A stretch of 42,722 nt of DNA, from NCBI GenBank assembly GCA_017886545.1, contig JAGHJS010000042.1:1-42722 (forward strand), given 5' to 3'. Each line of letters opens with the position of its first letter. Positions within the stretch are counted from its first letter, which is position 1. Of this stretch, positions 33,243 through 41,329 are shown one piece after another. The notes beneath the pieces are model-generated. The model made no database searches and was not told the DNA's origin. It worked only from the letters and a program-made list of their open reading frames with translations. A program made the translations under genes and the position numbers. The DNA is from Clostridia bacterium (GTDB lineage: Bacteria; Bacillota; Clostridia; Christensenellales; Borkfalkiaceae).

Positions 33243-34235
33243 TTAAAACGTAACTTCGCCGGGCATTTTTCTGAACAGCCACCGCGTAAGCACGAAGATC
33301 GGCACGGTGGCGAGCGTTAAGATCAGACCGAAGGCCGCCGCATAGTTGTACCGCCCGCTGAGCACGACGGAATTATACATCCAGTACCCGATCGTCGAGG
33401 TCCCGTACATACCGCCCGAGAACAGGATGATGGGGCCGTCCGCATTGAAGATACCGATGACGGAGAGCAGCATCATGATGGAAACGGTCGGCCAGATGAT
33501 GGGAAGCACGATCTGGAACATCTCGCGCGTGAACCCGCAGCCGTCGATCTTTGCGTATTCGATGACCGAATCGGGGATGCGCGCCATGGAACCCGAAAAC
33601 AGGATCATGTTCATCCCGAATCCCGTCCAGATCTTGAAAATGACGATCGCGAGCGTGGCAAGCCCTTCGGTGTACAGCGGATAATTCTCCATCGGATGCC
33701 CCGTAATTGCGGTGACGAGCATATCGAGGGGACCGTCCGCCGAAAGCAGGTTTTTATAGATCGCCACCAGCACGACGCTGGAAATGATCATCGGAAGCGT
33801 AAAGATCACCCGGAAGAATTTATACCCGAGCAGTTTTTTATACAGGAAAAACGCCAAAATAAACGCGAGCGGCGTCATACACAGATCCACGAAGAAGTAG
33901 ATGAGCGTATTGACCAGGCTCTTCAGGATCTCGGATTCCGCGCCGAGCGCAAGTTCGTTGAAGAACAGTTCGAAGTTGCCCCATGTGAACGCCCCCGTAT
34001 TTTCGTCGAGGAAGGGCAGCGCAAAAGAACTCAGATTGACGTAGATGTAAAAAATGGCAAAGTGCGCCAAAGGGATCGCCAACAGAGAATAGGCGAACAG
34101 ATTGGTCTTTATCTTTTCCTTCAGCTGTTGTTTGCTGAGCGTCTTTTTCATGGTGGTTTCCGCGGTTTCGTTATTTTTCATAACATCCCCCGCCTCTTCG
34201 TTTTCTTTGCTTCCGATGATAAGAGTTTTCTTCAT
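33243..34235 (-). CDS. ABC sugar importer permease, MalF type
   Basis: 330 aa with a charged N-terminus of about 45 residues, then six predicted helices. EAA loop EYAKIDGCGFTREMFQIVLPI. It is the first gene of the 13-gene operon; the promoter is at 34269-34297. Two starts are possible: ATG 34235 (AGGGGA upstream) and ATG 34181 (GGGGGA upstream). The longer one is given because it is closest to the promoter. Confidence 0.9.
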   Translation of the reverse strand: MKKTLIIGSKENEEAGDVMKNNETAETTMKKTLSKQQLKEKIKTNLFAYSLLAIPLAHFAIFYIYVNLSSFALPFLDENTGAFTWGNFELFFNELALGAESEILKSLVNTLIYFFVDLCMTPLAFILAFFLYKKLLGYKFFRVIFTLPMIISSVVLVAIYKNLLSADGPLDMLVTAITGHPMENYPLYTEGLATLAIVIFKIWTGFGMNMILFSGSMARIPDSVIEYAKIDGCGFTREMFQIVLPIIWPTVSIMMLLSVIGIFNADGPIILFSGGMYGTSTIGYWMYNSVVLSGRYNYAAAFGLILTLATVPIFVLTRWLFRKMPGEVTF

Positions 34236-34268
34236 GTTTCCCCTGCGTTTTCGTTGTTTCTGTTTTCA

Positions 34269-34297
34269 ATTATATTGGGTCATGCCCTGCCTGTAAA
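34269..34297 (-). promoter_or_regulatory. promoter of the 13-gene operon
   Basis: Minus strand TTTACA (34292-34297), 17-base spacer, TATAAT (34269-34274). Start of transcription near 34262 gives a leader of about 27 bases to ATG 34235. No other convincing promoter was seen until the terminator at 15164-15207; gaps between the genes are 49 bases or fewer. Confidence 0.8.
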
Positions 34298-34309
34298 GCA
34301 GGCACGGGC

Positions 34310-34359
34310 AAATTTGTTCACGATTTTCTCATTGATATATCAAATTAGTGAACTTATTT
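34310..34359. promoter_or_regulatory. candidate binding region of the divergent AraC regulator
   Basis: GTTCAC (34316-34321) and GTGAAC (34348-34353) are inverted. Read in the same direction the wider arms agree as AAATnnGTTCACnAnTTT, one on each strand. Between them lies the 12-bp perfect palindrome TTGATATATCAA (34332-34343). The region sits just upstream of both divergent promoters, as expected for AraC-type activation. Confidence 0.5.
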
Positions 34360-34368
34360 GCTCTTTCC

Positions 34369-34397
34369 TTGACTTTTCCGTGAAAAAATCGTAAACT
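34369..34397 (+). promoter_or_regulatory. promoter of the first AraC regulator, apparently leaderless
   Basis: TTGACT (34369-34374), 17-base spacer, TAAACT (34392-34397). The expected start of transcription falls on the A of the ATG at 34404, and no ribosome binding site precedes that codon. Confidence 0.6.
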
Positions 34398-34403
34398 GGA
34401 TGT

Positions 34404-35327
34404 ATGATACAAAATCTTCTGAACACGATAAAGGTGAGCGTATGCCGCAATCCCGTATGGGAAAAAGGATTTGCCATGACGCCGCACAGCCACAGCACGC
34501 TGGAGATCGTATACATACGGCGCGGCGTAATGACGATCTATTACGGGGAAAAGGAACTCACGGATGAAATAACGCTTTCAAGCGGGCAGTTTGCGGTGCT
34601 CTTCCCGCACACGGCGCACCGCTATTGCAGCGAAACGCCGCAATGCGAATTCCTCATCCTCGAACTGCTCCTGCAAAACAGGAATTGTTCCTTTTCGCAT
34701 TGGCTGCGCAGCGAAACCTTTCTTTCCAAAGTGCCGCAGCTTTTGGAACTGCTGCACGCGAACACCCTGATCCTCTCTTTTACGGACTCTCTGAACGTAT
34801 TGGAGCAGCTTCAGGAGATCCATCGCATCGTCGGCGAAGAGAACTTTGCGGAAAATCCCCTTTCGCGCATCCATTATTCCATCGCGCTGGAACGGCTGTT
34901 GTACTCGGTCTGTTCCTGCCGCGTCTATTATTTCAATGCGGCGGGCAACATTCATGTGCGCAAGTGCATGCTGCTCATCCGCGACGGATACATGAGCGAC
35001 CTCTCCGTGGGCAGCCTGGCAAGCGCGGTCGGGGTCTCCCCTTCCTACCTGCAGCGGCTGTTCAAAAACGAATTTCACCTCTCCGTGCTGGACGTTATCC
35101 AATTGCAGCGGCTGGGGAACGCCTGCCGTCTGCTGCGCATGACGGACGCAAAACTTACGGAGATCGCCGCGCGGAGCGGTTTCCGATCGGCGAGCGCCTT
35201 CAGCAAGGCGTTCGTGAAAGAATACGGTCAGACGCCCGGCGATTACCGAAAACTGTACATCGAGCGCACCAAGGATTATACGGACACGCCCAAAGATTAT
35301 TTCGATACGCTGACAAACAACTCGTAA
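34404..35327 (+). CDS. AraC-family transcriptional regulator of the 13-gene operon
   Basis: 307 aa. The N-terminal cupin-type sensor starts with MTPHSHSTLEIVYIRRG; the C-terminal double helix-turn-helix (about 190-295) has VGSLASAVGVSPSYLQRLFKNEF and AARSGFRSASAFSKAFVKEYGQTPGDYRK. It is divergent from the 13-gene operon and probably activates it in response to a sugar. The ATG at 34404 lies 7 bases after the -10 box, so its mRNA would have no leader; an alternative ATG at 34476 has AAAGGA upstream but would remove the first 24 residues of the sensor domain. Confidence 0.9.
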   Translation: MIQNLLNTIKVSVCRNPVWEKGFAMTPHSHSTLEIVYIRRGVMTIYYGEKELTDEITLSSGQFAVLFPHTAHRYCSETPQCEFLILELLLQNRNCSFSHWLRSETFLSKVPQLLELLHANTLILSFTDSLNVLEQLQEIHRIVGEENFAENPLSRIHYSIALERLLYSVCSCRVYYFNAAGNIHVRKCMLLIRDGYMSDLSVGSLASAVGVSPSYLQRLFKNEFHLSVLDVIQLQRLGNACRLLRMTDAKLTEIAARSGFRSASAFSKAFVKEYGQTPGDYRKLYIERTKDYTDTPKDYFDTLTNNS

Positions 35328-35349
35328 AAAACGGCTATCTTATTTTTTG

Positions 35350-35386
35350 CATGAAAAAAGAGGGGGAAGGATCCCCCTTTTTTCAT
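35350..35386. terminator. bidirectional terminator between the AraC gene and the rhamnosidase operon
   Basis: GGGGGA (35362-35367) pairs with TCCCCC (35372-35377), extended by an A-run paired with TTTTTT and by ATG/CAT, with a 2-base bulge. The U-run reads in both directions. It lies between two convergent stop codons at 35327 and 35393. Confidence 0.8.
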
Positions 35387-35392
35387 GTCTTT

Positions 35393-37786
35393 TTATCTCT
35401 TGCGCCAAAGGCGGGGACGGCACAAAAGCCCGAGCGGCTCCGCCCTGTTCCACAGCGAAAGCGGATCGCGCCGCTCCATGACGGGGGTGCCGCTTACCTC
35501 TATGCGCAGAGCATGCTTTTCCGCGCCCGATAGCCTGAACGTATACGCATAGGGCGCTCCGATGCGCCAGCCGAGGCTCTGCCCGTCCAGTTCTGCCAGC
35601 ACGCTCCCTCCTGCATCGCCGAGATCGAGACGGTACTCCCCTTCTTCCGCCGAAAATTCCCTCTCGTAAACGACGCTGCCCGAAAAGCGCTCCGACTCCC
35701 CGATGGCATATACGTTTGCAAATGTGTCGTCCGGCAATTCCCTTGCCTTGTTGTCCGTTCCTTCGCAGCGCACGCGCCAGGCGCCGCCGAGCGGCACTTC
35801 TTTATACTTTGCCTTCTCCTTCCGCGCCCCGCGCGCCAGAAGCGCGACGCACTCGCCCGCCGAAAGCGCAAGCGCAAACGCATCGCCCGAAACGCCGTAT
35901 TCTTCCCCGCTCTGAAAATTCCTGACTGCGTTCACCCGTACGCCGCAGCCGGGCCGCACGACCCCGCGATAGGGCACGGCGCCCGCATTGAACACGAGGA
36001 AGTTCGTTTCCCCTTCCGCACAAAACGGATAGACGACGACCCCCCGCGCAGGAGTGAGCACAAGTTCGCGCCGCACCGACTTTGCGACGCGCGCGGCGAA
36101 CGCCTTCGTCGGGCGGCGGGGCGCGTACATGACCCGCTCCAAACCAAATTTCCCTGCCGCCTCCTCCCATTCGGGAGGGATGCGCTCCGCCCACGGAACG
36201 ATCAGCACGTCCAGCGCTTCGGCGTCGTTTAATCGGTCATACGGCACGATCATGGCAGGGATCTGCGCATCGGCGAGCACCTTCATAACGCCGTCCACAG
36301 GGGCGTTTTCGCCCGCGCTCCACTCCGCTTCGGCATGGTAGAGTACGCCGCAGTGTATCACCGCCCTGCCCGCCGCCGTCATGCCGCTCACCTCGTCCAT
36401 ATAGCGCATGAGCGCACCGAACGGGCGGTATGCGGGATTTTTGCCGGCGCAGTAAAACTGCGGCGGACAATCCTCATCCGGTTCTTTTGCCGAAAAGGCA
36501 TGCGGAATAAAGTGCGTGATGCCGTTTGCGAGCATCAGGTCCGCGATCCACTTCATATCCCTGATGCTTTCGCCGAAGCCGTAGGCGCCGAACAGCTCGC
36601 ACAGCGCCCTGCCCTGCTTGTTTTTATCGAGCAGCGCGCAGGAGCGCGCCAGGGCGGGCAGCGTATAGCAGAAAAACGCGGGAGAGGCAATGCCGCCGCT
36701 GACGGGAGCCAGATGGTCATAAGAGAGCGAAAAAGGCTTGATCTGATGCAATACGACATCTATGCCCGCAAGATCCTGCCCCTGCTGGCTTTTGAAATAG
36801 TGCCCTGCGCTGCAGGCGGTGTGCGTATGCGCATTCATGTCCTCGATGATATGCCCCGCATAGCACACGCCGCGTTCGCGGCACCACGTGCCGATCTGTT
36901 CGGTAAAATTTTCTGCATACTGCCGCGTGATGCTGCGCATAAAGGCGCGGCGGAAAGCGCTCGTCTTTTCGTCCGCCCCGTACCAGAGGCGCAGAAGATC
37001 CTGCGCGCAGTACCCCGCTGCGTACAGCTCCTGCAAAAGCTGTTCGCTGAGCGGCATCGCCAGCCCCGCCGTGCCGATATTCGCATCGTACGCCGTGCCG
37101 TGAATGCGCGAGCGCTCGTTATAAAAATTCCCGAAACGCGGCTCATCGGAAAAGAAGCCGCGCAGCGTCTTGCCGAAAAAGTCTTTGTAACGGTGATAAT
37201 GCGGTTCGTAGACCGCATCGATGAGCACCCGCACGGAAGCGGCATTGAGCATGTCGATGTAGTTTTCGCGCTCCGAACCCGCCCTCGTCTTCCAGATGGT
37301 TACAAAGCGGAACAGTTTGGGCGGCAAATCATACCGCAGTACGTTGCCGCGCACATTTGCCGTCAGGTCGGTCGCCGTCTCCACAGCGAACCCTCCGGGG
37401 CGGTGTTCCAACGCGTATGCGCCGAGCAGCTCGTCCTCCTCGTCCCTTTCCAGCAGCAGCATGCCGTTTTCCGAGCCGACGGCATCCGCATTCCGCGAGG
37501 CAATGTGCCATTGACGGAGCTCTCTGTGCTGTTCCAGCTTTCCGTTTGCATAGCCGGTGGGGTACTGCCTGTCGTCCAGCACCCAGACTTCCATATCCAG
37601 CTCTTGCGCCCGCTTTAAAACGATGTCCATATCCCGCCACCAGAGCGGTCCGCAGAAATCCGGATGCGGGCGGGATTCCACGCAAAACGCGGAGAGATTT
37701 GCGCCGCGGATCGCATCGATCTCGCGCACGATCTGTTCCTCGTTTTCGCCATGCAGCCATAAAAAGGGAAAGATCCTCTGCATCAT
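35393..37786 (-). CDS. GH106-like glycoside hydrolase, putative alpha-L-rhamnosidase
   Basis: 797 aa, cytoplasmic. The N-terminal barrel begins FLWLHGENEEQIVREIDAI and contains WWRDMDIVLKRAQELDMEVWVLDD..PTGYANG and GFFSDEPRFGNFY, patterns of the large GH106-related families in which an Asp-Glu after a Phe-rich strand is catalytic. A second region (about 480-640) resembles a beta-galactosidase-type trimerisation/glutaminase-like domain (DVLIVPWAE), and the C-terminus (about 660-790) is a GH2-like jelly roll with VVYEREFSAEEGEYRLDLG. It is the last gene of the operon, overlapping the GH78 gene by four bases. Family placement is moderate; the rhamnose specificity is inferred from the neighbours. 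Confidence 0.6.
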   Translation of the reverse strand: MMQRIFPFLWLHGENEEQIVREIDAIRGANLSAFCVESRPHPDFCGPLWWRDMDIVLKRAQELDMEVWVLDDRQYPTGYANGKLEQHRELRQWHIASRNADAVGSENGMLLLERDEEDELLGAYALEHRPGGFAVETATDLTANVRGNVLRYDLPPKLFRFVTIWKTRAGSERENYIDMLNAASVRVLIDAVYEPHYHRYKDFFGKTLRGFFSDEPRFGNFYNERSRIHGTAYDANIGTAGLAMPLSEQLLQELYAAGYCAQDLLRLWYGADEKTSAFRRAFMRSITRQYAENFTEQIGTWCRERGVCYAGHIIEDMNAHTHTACSAGHYFKSQQGQDLAGIDVVLHQIKPFSLSYDHLAPVSGGIASPAFFCYTLPALARSCALLDKNKQGRALCELFGAYGFGESIRDMKWIADLMLANGITHFIPHAFSAKEPDEDCPPQFYCAGKNPAYRPFGALMRYMDEVSGMTAAGRAVIHCGVLYHAEAEWSAGENAPVDGVMKVLADAQIPAMIVPYDRLNDAEALDVLIVPWAERIPPEWEEAAGKFGLERVMYAPRRPTKAFAARVAKSVRRELVLTPARGVVVYPFCAEGETNFLVFNAGAVPYRGVVRPGCGVRVNAVRNFQSGEEYGVSGDAFALALSAGECVALLARGARKEKAKYKEVPLGGAWRVRCEGTDNKARELPDDTFANVYAIGESERFSGSVVYEREFSAEEGEYRLDLGDAGGSVLAELDGQSLGWRIGAPYAYTFRLSGAEKHALRIEVSGTPVMERRDPLSLWNRAEPLGLLCRPRLWRKR

Positions 37787-39960
37787 TCTTCTCCCGATAT
37801 AAATTCATGCCTTCCCGCAGAAAACTGCCTGCCGCGCCACACGGCGCTGACCCCCTGCGGGATATCGAACCGTATGCGCACCTTCCCTTCCGTCCGTTCC
37901 CAATGCACGCGCAGCTCGCCGTGCGCAAGTTTACGCGCGGCGGTGCATCCGCTGAGCTGCTTTGGGAACTGCGGGTCCAGCACCGCTTCGGCAAATCCCT
38001 TTCCGTTCCCGCTGACGCGTATCCCGCCCAGCGTTTTGAACATCCAGCCGAGCACGCAGGAGAACATATGATGATTGCGCGAATCGGTAAACTGATCGCG
38101 CCATGTTTCCCAAAGCGTGGTCGCGCCGCGGTCCAGCCAGGCACGGTAGCCGGGTTCCCCCCGTACGGTGAGCGCATGTACGGCAAGCTCCGTTTCTCCG
38201 CACGCCGTAAGCGCGTCAAAGATATACTGCGTGCCGACCATCCCGCAGTCGATGTGCCCGTCCTTTTGCCGGAACAATGAAACAAGCTGCTTTTTGAGCG
38301 GCGCGATCGAATCATACGCCCCCGCCGCGATCAGCAGCGCGACCGCCGTCTGTTCCTCCACCGTACACCTTCCGTCCGCACCGAGCCACTTTTCTTTGAG
38401 GGCGACCCGCCGCCTTTCCGCCTCCCGCCGCAGAAAAGCGGCATCCTCTTCTTTCCGAAGCGCCGCCGCTTCCGCCGCGATCAGGAAGAACTTCCCGCCG
38501 TAAAATTCCTGTATCATCTCCACGGGCGTGGGAAGATTCCCCAACCCGTTCCAATCCGCCAGCGGAGCGCGCACCCCCTCTTTTTCGCACTTCGTATAGA
38601 AAGCAAGATACCGTTTGAACCAGGGATACGCCTGCTTTAAAAGAGCATCCTCCCCCGTATACAGATACAGGCGGTACGGGATCTCAAACAGCGCGCCGTC
38701 GGCGACGGGCCCGTTGTCATACCCCCAGTCGGGCGAGGGCGCGATCCCCGGCATCGCGCCGTCTTCGCGCATGGCGTCAAAAATATCGACCATCCATTTA
38801 CGGAAAAATTTTCCGATCCCGAAATTGATGCACATCTGCTCGGCAGACGCCTGCGCGTCGTTCAGCCAGCCCAGCTTTTCGCGCGTGGGGCAGTCCGTAA
38901 GCGCGTAGTGCAGATTCGAATAGGTCGCAAGGATCCCGCACTCGTATATTTTATTGAGCACAGGGTCGGAACAGGAAAATTCCGTCAGCCTCTCTATCGT
39001 CTGATGCACAAAGACCCCCGCGGCCGCCGTGATCTGCGGCGGCTGCGTAAAGCCTTCGACCTCGATAAAGCGGAAGCCATGGTAGGTAAACATCGGCTGC
39101 CATACGATGGGGTCGCCGTCACAAATAAGCCGATCCGTCTGAAAGGGTACCTGCGGGTAGAGCACGTTCAGCCCGTTCAGTTTCAGCTTCCCCTCCTCGT
39201 CTGCCTCTTCGGCACAGCGGACGGTGAGCACGGTGCCGCACGGCTCGCATACGGTAAGGCGCGGCACGCCCGCGATGTTCTGCCCTATGTCGAACAGATA
39301 GGTGTTCTCTCCCGTTTTGCGGACCGTGCGTGCGGGATAGACCGAACAGGCGCGGATCGGTTCGCATTCGCACAAACGGAACACGCCCTCGGGCGGGCGC
39401 TCGTCTGTACGGGCATGCTCCCAGCCCGCATCGTCAAAGCCGTATTCCTTCCACCTTTCGTCATATAGCCGCGCGTCGAAATGCTCGCCGCTTCTCAGCT
39501 GATTGAAGGTAACAAACGACGCGGGACGGCACAAAAAACCGCCGTCGCTCACGAGCACCGTCTTCCCTCCGACGGTAAGGCGCAGGATCATCTTCGGGTT
39601 ATCCCGCCAGGGAGCGAGGTGGTGCTTCCACGGCGTTTGAAAACTTTCGTTGAAAAATCCGTTGCCCAGCACCGCCGCAAAAACATTCTCCCCCTCGTGC
39701 AGAAGATCGCTCACGTCATAGCGGTGCACCCAAAGCGTTTTGCGATAGTCGCTGACGGCCGACACGAACAGATCGTCGCTGACAGGCCGCCCGTTGAGAT
39801 AGAAGTACCCGTACCCGAGTGCACACACTTCCAGGACCGCCTCGCCTTTCTTTTTTACGGAAAAACGCCTGCGGAACAAGGGGGCCGGGTCGTGCTCGGA
39901 ATAGTCGCGGTGAAATTCTCTGTCAGGCTTTATAAAGGAAGCCCCTTCCAGCAAACTCAT
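37783..39960 (-). CDS. GH78 alpha-L-rhamnosidase
   Basis: 725 aa, no signal peptide. N-terminal jelly-roll domains (about 25-200, with LGYGYFYLNGRPVSDD) are followed by an (alpha/alpha)6 barrel containing the GH78 motif TDCPTREKLGWLNDAQ. Here Asp356, Glu361 and Asp368 have the same spacing (5 and 7 residues) as the three acidic residues of the Bacillus RhaB active site. A C-terminal beta domain closes the protein. It removes terminal alpha-L-rhamnose from imported oligosaccharides or glycosides. The ATG overlaps the stop of the RpiB-like gene by four bases. Confidence 0.93.
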   Translation of the reverse strand: MSLLEGASFIKPDREFHRDYSEHDPAPLFRRRFSVKKKGEAVLEVCALGYGYFYLNGRPVSDDLFVSAVSDYRKTLWVHRYDVSDLLHEGENVFAAVLGNGFFNESFQTPWKHHLAPWRDNPKMILRLTVGGKTVLVSDGGFLCRPASFVTFNQLRSGEHFDARLYDERWKEYGFDDAGWEHARTDERPPEGVFRLCECEPIRACSVYPARTVRKTGENTYLFDIGQNIAGVPRLTVCEPCGTVLTVRCAEEADEEGKLKLNGLNVLYPQVPFQTDRLICDGDPIVWQPMFTYHGFRFIEVEGFTQPPQITAAAGVFVHQTIERLTEFSCSDPVLNKIYECGILATYSNLHYALTDCPTREKLGWLNDAQASAEQMCINFGIGKFFRKWMVDIFDAMREDGAMPGIAPSPDWGYDNGPVADGALFEIPYRLYLYTGEDALLKQAYPWFKRYLAFYTKCEKEGVRAPLADWNGLGNLPTPVEMIQEFYGGKFFLIAAEAAALRKEEDAAFLRREAERRRVALKEKWLGADGRCTVEEQTAVALLIAAGAYDSIAPLKKQLVSLFRQKDGHIDCGMVGTQYIFDALTACGETELAVHALTVRGEPGYRAWLDRGATTLWETWRDQFTDSRNHHMFSCVLGWMFKTLGGIRVSGNGKGFAEAVLDPQFPKQLSGCTAARKLAHGELRVHWERTEGKVRIRFDIPQGVSAVWRGRQFSAGRHEFISGEE

Positions 39961-40529
39961 TCGGGTTTATCCTCCAAAACGAGCGGAAAGTCGCCGAGCT
40001 TATCCACTTTAAAGCCGTTCTTTTTATACGCTTCGTAATCGAACGCCTCCAGCTCGTCAATCGCGAGCTTATGGAACTCGTAAAAATTATGCCACCACTC
40101 GTACCCCGTTCCGAGTTCCGCGCCCAGATAGGCATCCGCGATGTCGCACCCCATCTTGGGCGCAACGTAGAACGCGCCCATCGCCAGCACGTTGACCCCG
40201 TTGCCCGTGATGGCACGGAGCGCCGCGGGAACGCTTTCGACCACGCCCGCATGCACGTGCGGGCACTTGCTCGCCGCGATGTGGATGCCCATCCCCGTGC
40301 CGCAGAACAGCAACGCGCGCTCGTACTCGCCCTCTGCGATCATCGCCCCGACGCGCAGCCCCACGCGGTGAAACATGAGGTCCGTATCGTCGGGATCGCT
40401 GTCCTTTTTTACTCCCATGTCGCAAATTTTCCAGCCTTTTTTTTCAAGGTGCTCAACGACCGCCTCTTTGAGCGGGAAGCCCGCAAAATCTGCCCCTACC
40501 ACCAAATATTTGTCTTTGACCTTTTTCAT
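39957..40529 (-). CDS. RpiB/LacAB-family sugar-phosphate isomerase-like protein
   Basis: 190 aa, about 40 longer than usual RpiB. The family's catalytic Cys is present at 76 in LLFCGTGMG, and the N-terminal strand VVGADFAGFPLKEAV matches GsDHAGfxLK except that the conserved His (which helps open the sugar ring) is Phe. GNGVNVLAMGAFYVAP replaces the usual N(D/A)NVLxLGAR. The extra C-terminus (about 145-190) is helical and unlike RpiB. It lies inside a rhamnosidase operon, so it may act on a deoxy- or keto-sugar phosphate or on a free sugar. AAGGAG precedes the ATG. Confidence 0.82.
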   Translation of the reverse strand: MKKVKDKYLVVGADFAGFPLKEAVVEHLEKKGWKICDMGVKKDSDPDDTDLMFHRVGLRVGAMIAEGEYERALLFCGTGMGIHIAASKCPHVHAGVVESVPAALRAITGNGVNVLAMGAFYVAPKMGCDIADAYLGAELGTGYEWWHNFYEFHKLAIDELEAFDYEAYKKNGFKVDKLGDFPLVLEDKPE

Positions 40530-40532
40530 TTT

Positions 40533-41258
40533 TTATTCTCCTTCGAACATACTTTCGATCAGTTTTATTGCCGTATAATAATGCAGTTCGCGAACGGGGT
40601 GGTTGAGCTTGTTCGCCAGCAATTCGGTCACGTCTGCGCCGCCGCGCTCCAGCTTTTTCCACTGCCCGTAAATATCGCAGACGGCTGCCCCCGCCCGCTG
40701 CGCCGTTTCTTTCGCCGCCTGCACATATTTATCCAGCACGCCGCCGTTCTGCAGCGCCGAAAGACTTTCCGCCAGCCCGATAAATTCCTTATCGCAAAGA
40801 TGACAGCTCACTTTTGTGTTCATCATGTTGGGCGTAAGACATATGATCTCCGCACCGATCTTTTTGCACTGCGCAAAGATGCTTTCCAGCGCGCGTATAT
40901 AGGAAGGCAGCCCCGCCTCGCCCCTCGTGCTGTCGTTGAGCGCAAAGCCCACCACTACGAGATCGGGAGAATAGGGCGCAACATCGCGCGCAAAGCGCTT
41001 TTCTCCGCCCTCCGCCGTGTCGCCCGAGATCCCCGCATTGATCACATTCAGCTGCACGTTCGGATAGATGAGCTGCAGCATTTCGCGCAAACGGGCGGAA
41101 TAACCGCTCGCCCCGTCAAATACCGTATCGATCGTATTTCCTTTTTTATAGCACTCAAAACACCCCTGTGTGACGCTGTCGCCCAAAAAAGCGATCGTTA
41201 CGGGCGGCGCGCCATACATGTTCTCTGCCTTTGCCTTCAGCTTTTGTATTATGCGCAT
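40533..41258 (-). CDS. SGNH/GDSL-family esterase
   Basis: 241 aa, cytoplasmic. Block I is IAFLGDSVTQG with the nucleophile Ser28; block II is NAGISGDTA (Gly79); block III is GFALNDS (Asn108); the C-terminal His block is probably NKLNHP. Such enzymes remove acetyl or similar esters from sugars, consistent with acetylated pectic or rhamnose-containing oligosaccharides. The start at 41258 was chosen for AAAGGAGGA upstream; 36 in-frame codons before it cross the promoter at 41301-41329. It is the first gene of the four-gene operon. Confidence 0.88.
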   Translation of the reverse strand: MRIIQKLKAKAENMYGAPPVTIAFLGDSVTQGCFECYKKGNTIDTVFDGASGYSARLREMLQLIYPNVQLNVINAGISGDTAEGGEKRFARDVAPYSPDLVVVGFALNDSTRGEAGLPSYIRALESIFAQCKKIGAEIICLTPNMMNTKVSCHLCDKEFIGLAESLSALQNGGVLDKYVQAAKETAQRAGAAVCDIYGQWKKLERGGADVTELLANKLNHPVRELHYYTAIKLIESMFEGE

Positions 41259-41274
41259 CGGTTCCTCCTTTCCG

Positions 41275-41288
41275 CATAGAGATCTATG
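41275..41288. promoter_or_regulatory. small palindrome in the leader of the rhamnosidase operon
   Basis: CATAGA (41275-41280) and TCTATG (41283-41288) are exact reverse complements around GA. It lies between the predicted transcript start (about 41294) and the ribosome binding site, so it could be an operator or a small RNA hairpin. Confidence 0.3.
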
Positions 41289-41300
41289 GGCTCTTTCTAT

Positions 41301-41329
41301 ATTATACAATCCTTTCGGCCGCAAGTAAA
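41301..41329 (-). promoter_or_regulatory. promoter of the rhamnosidase operon
   Basis: Minus strand TTTACT (41324-41329), 17-base spacer, TATAAT (41301-41306), followed by a leader of about 36 bases with AAAGGAGG. Confidence 0.75.
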
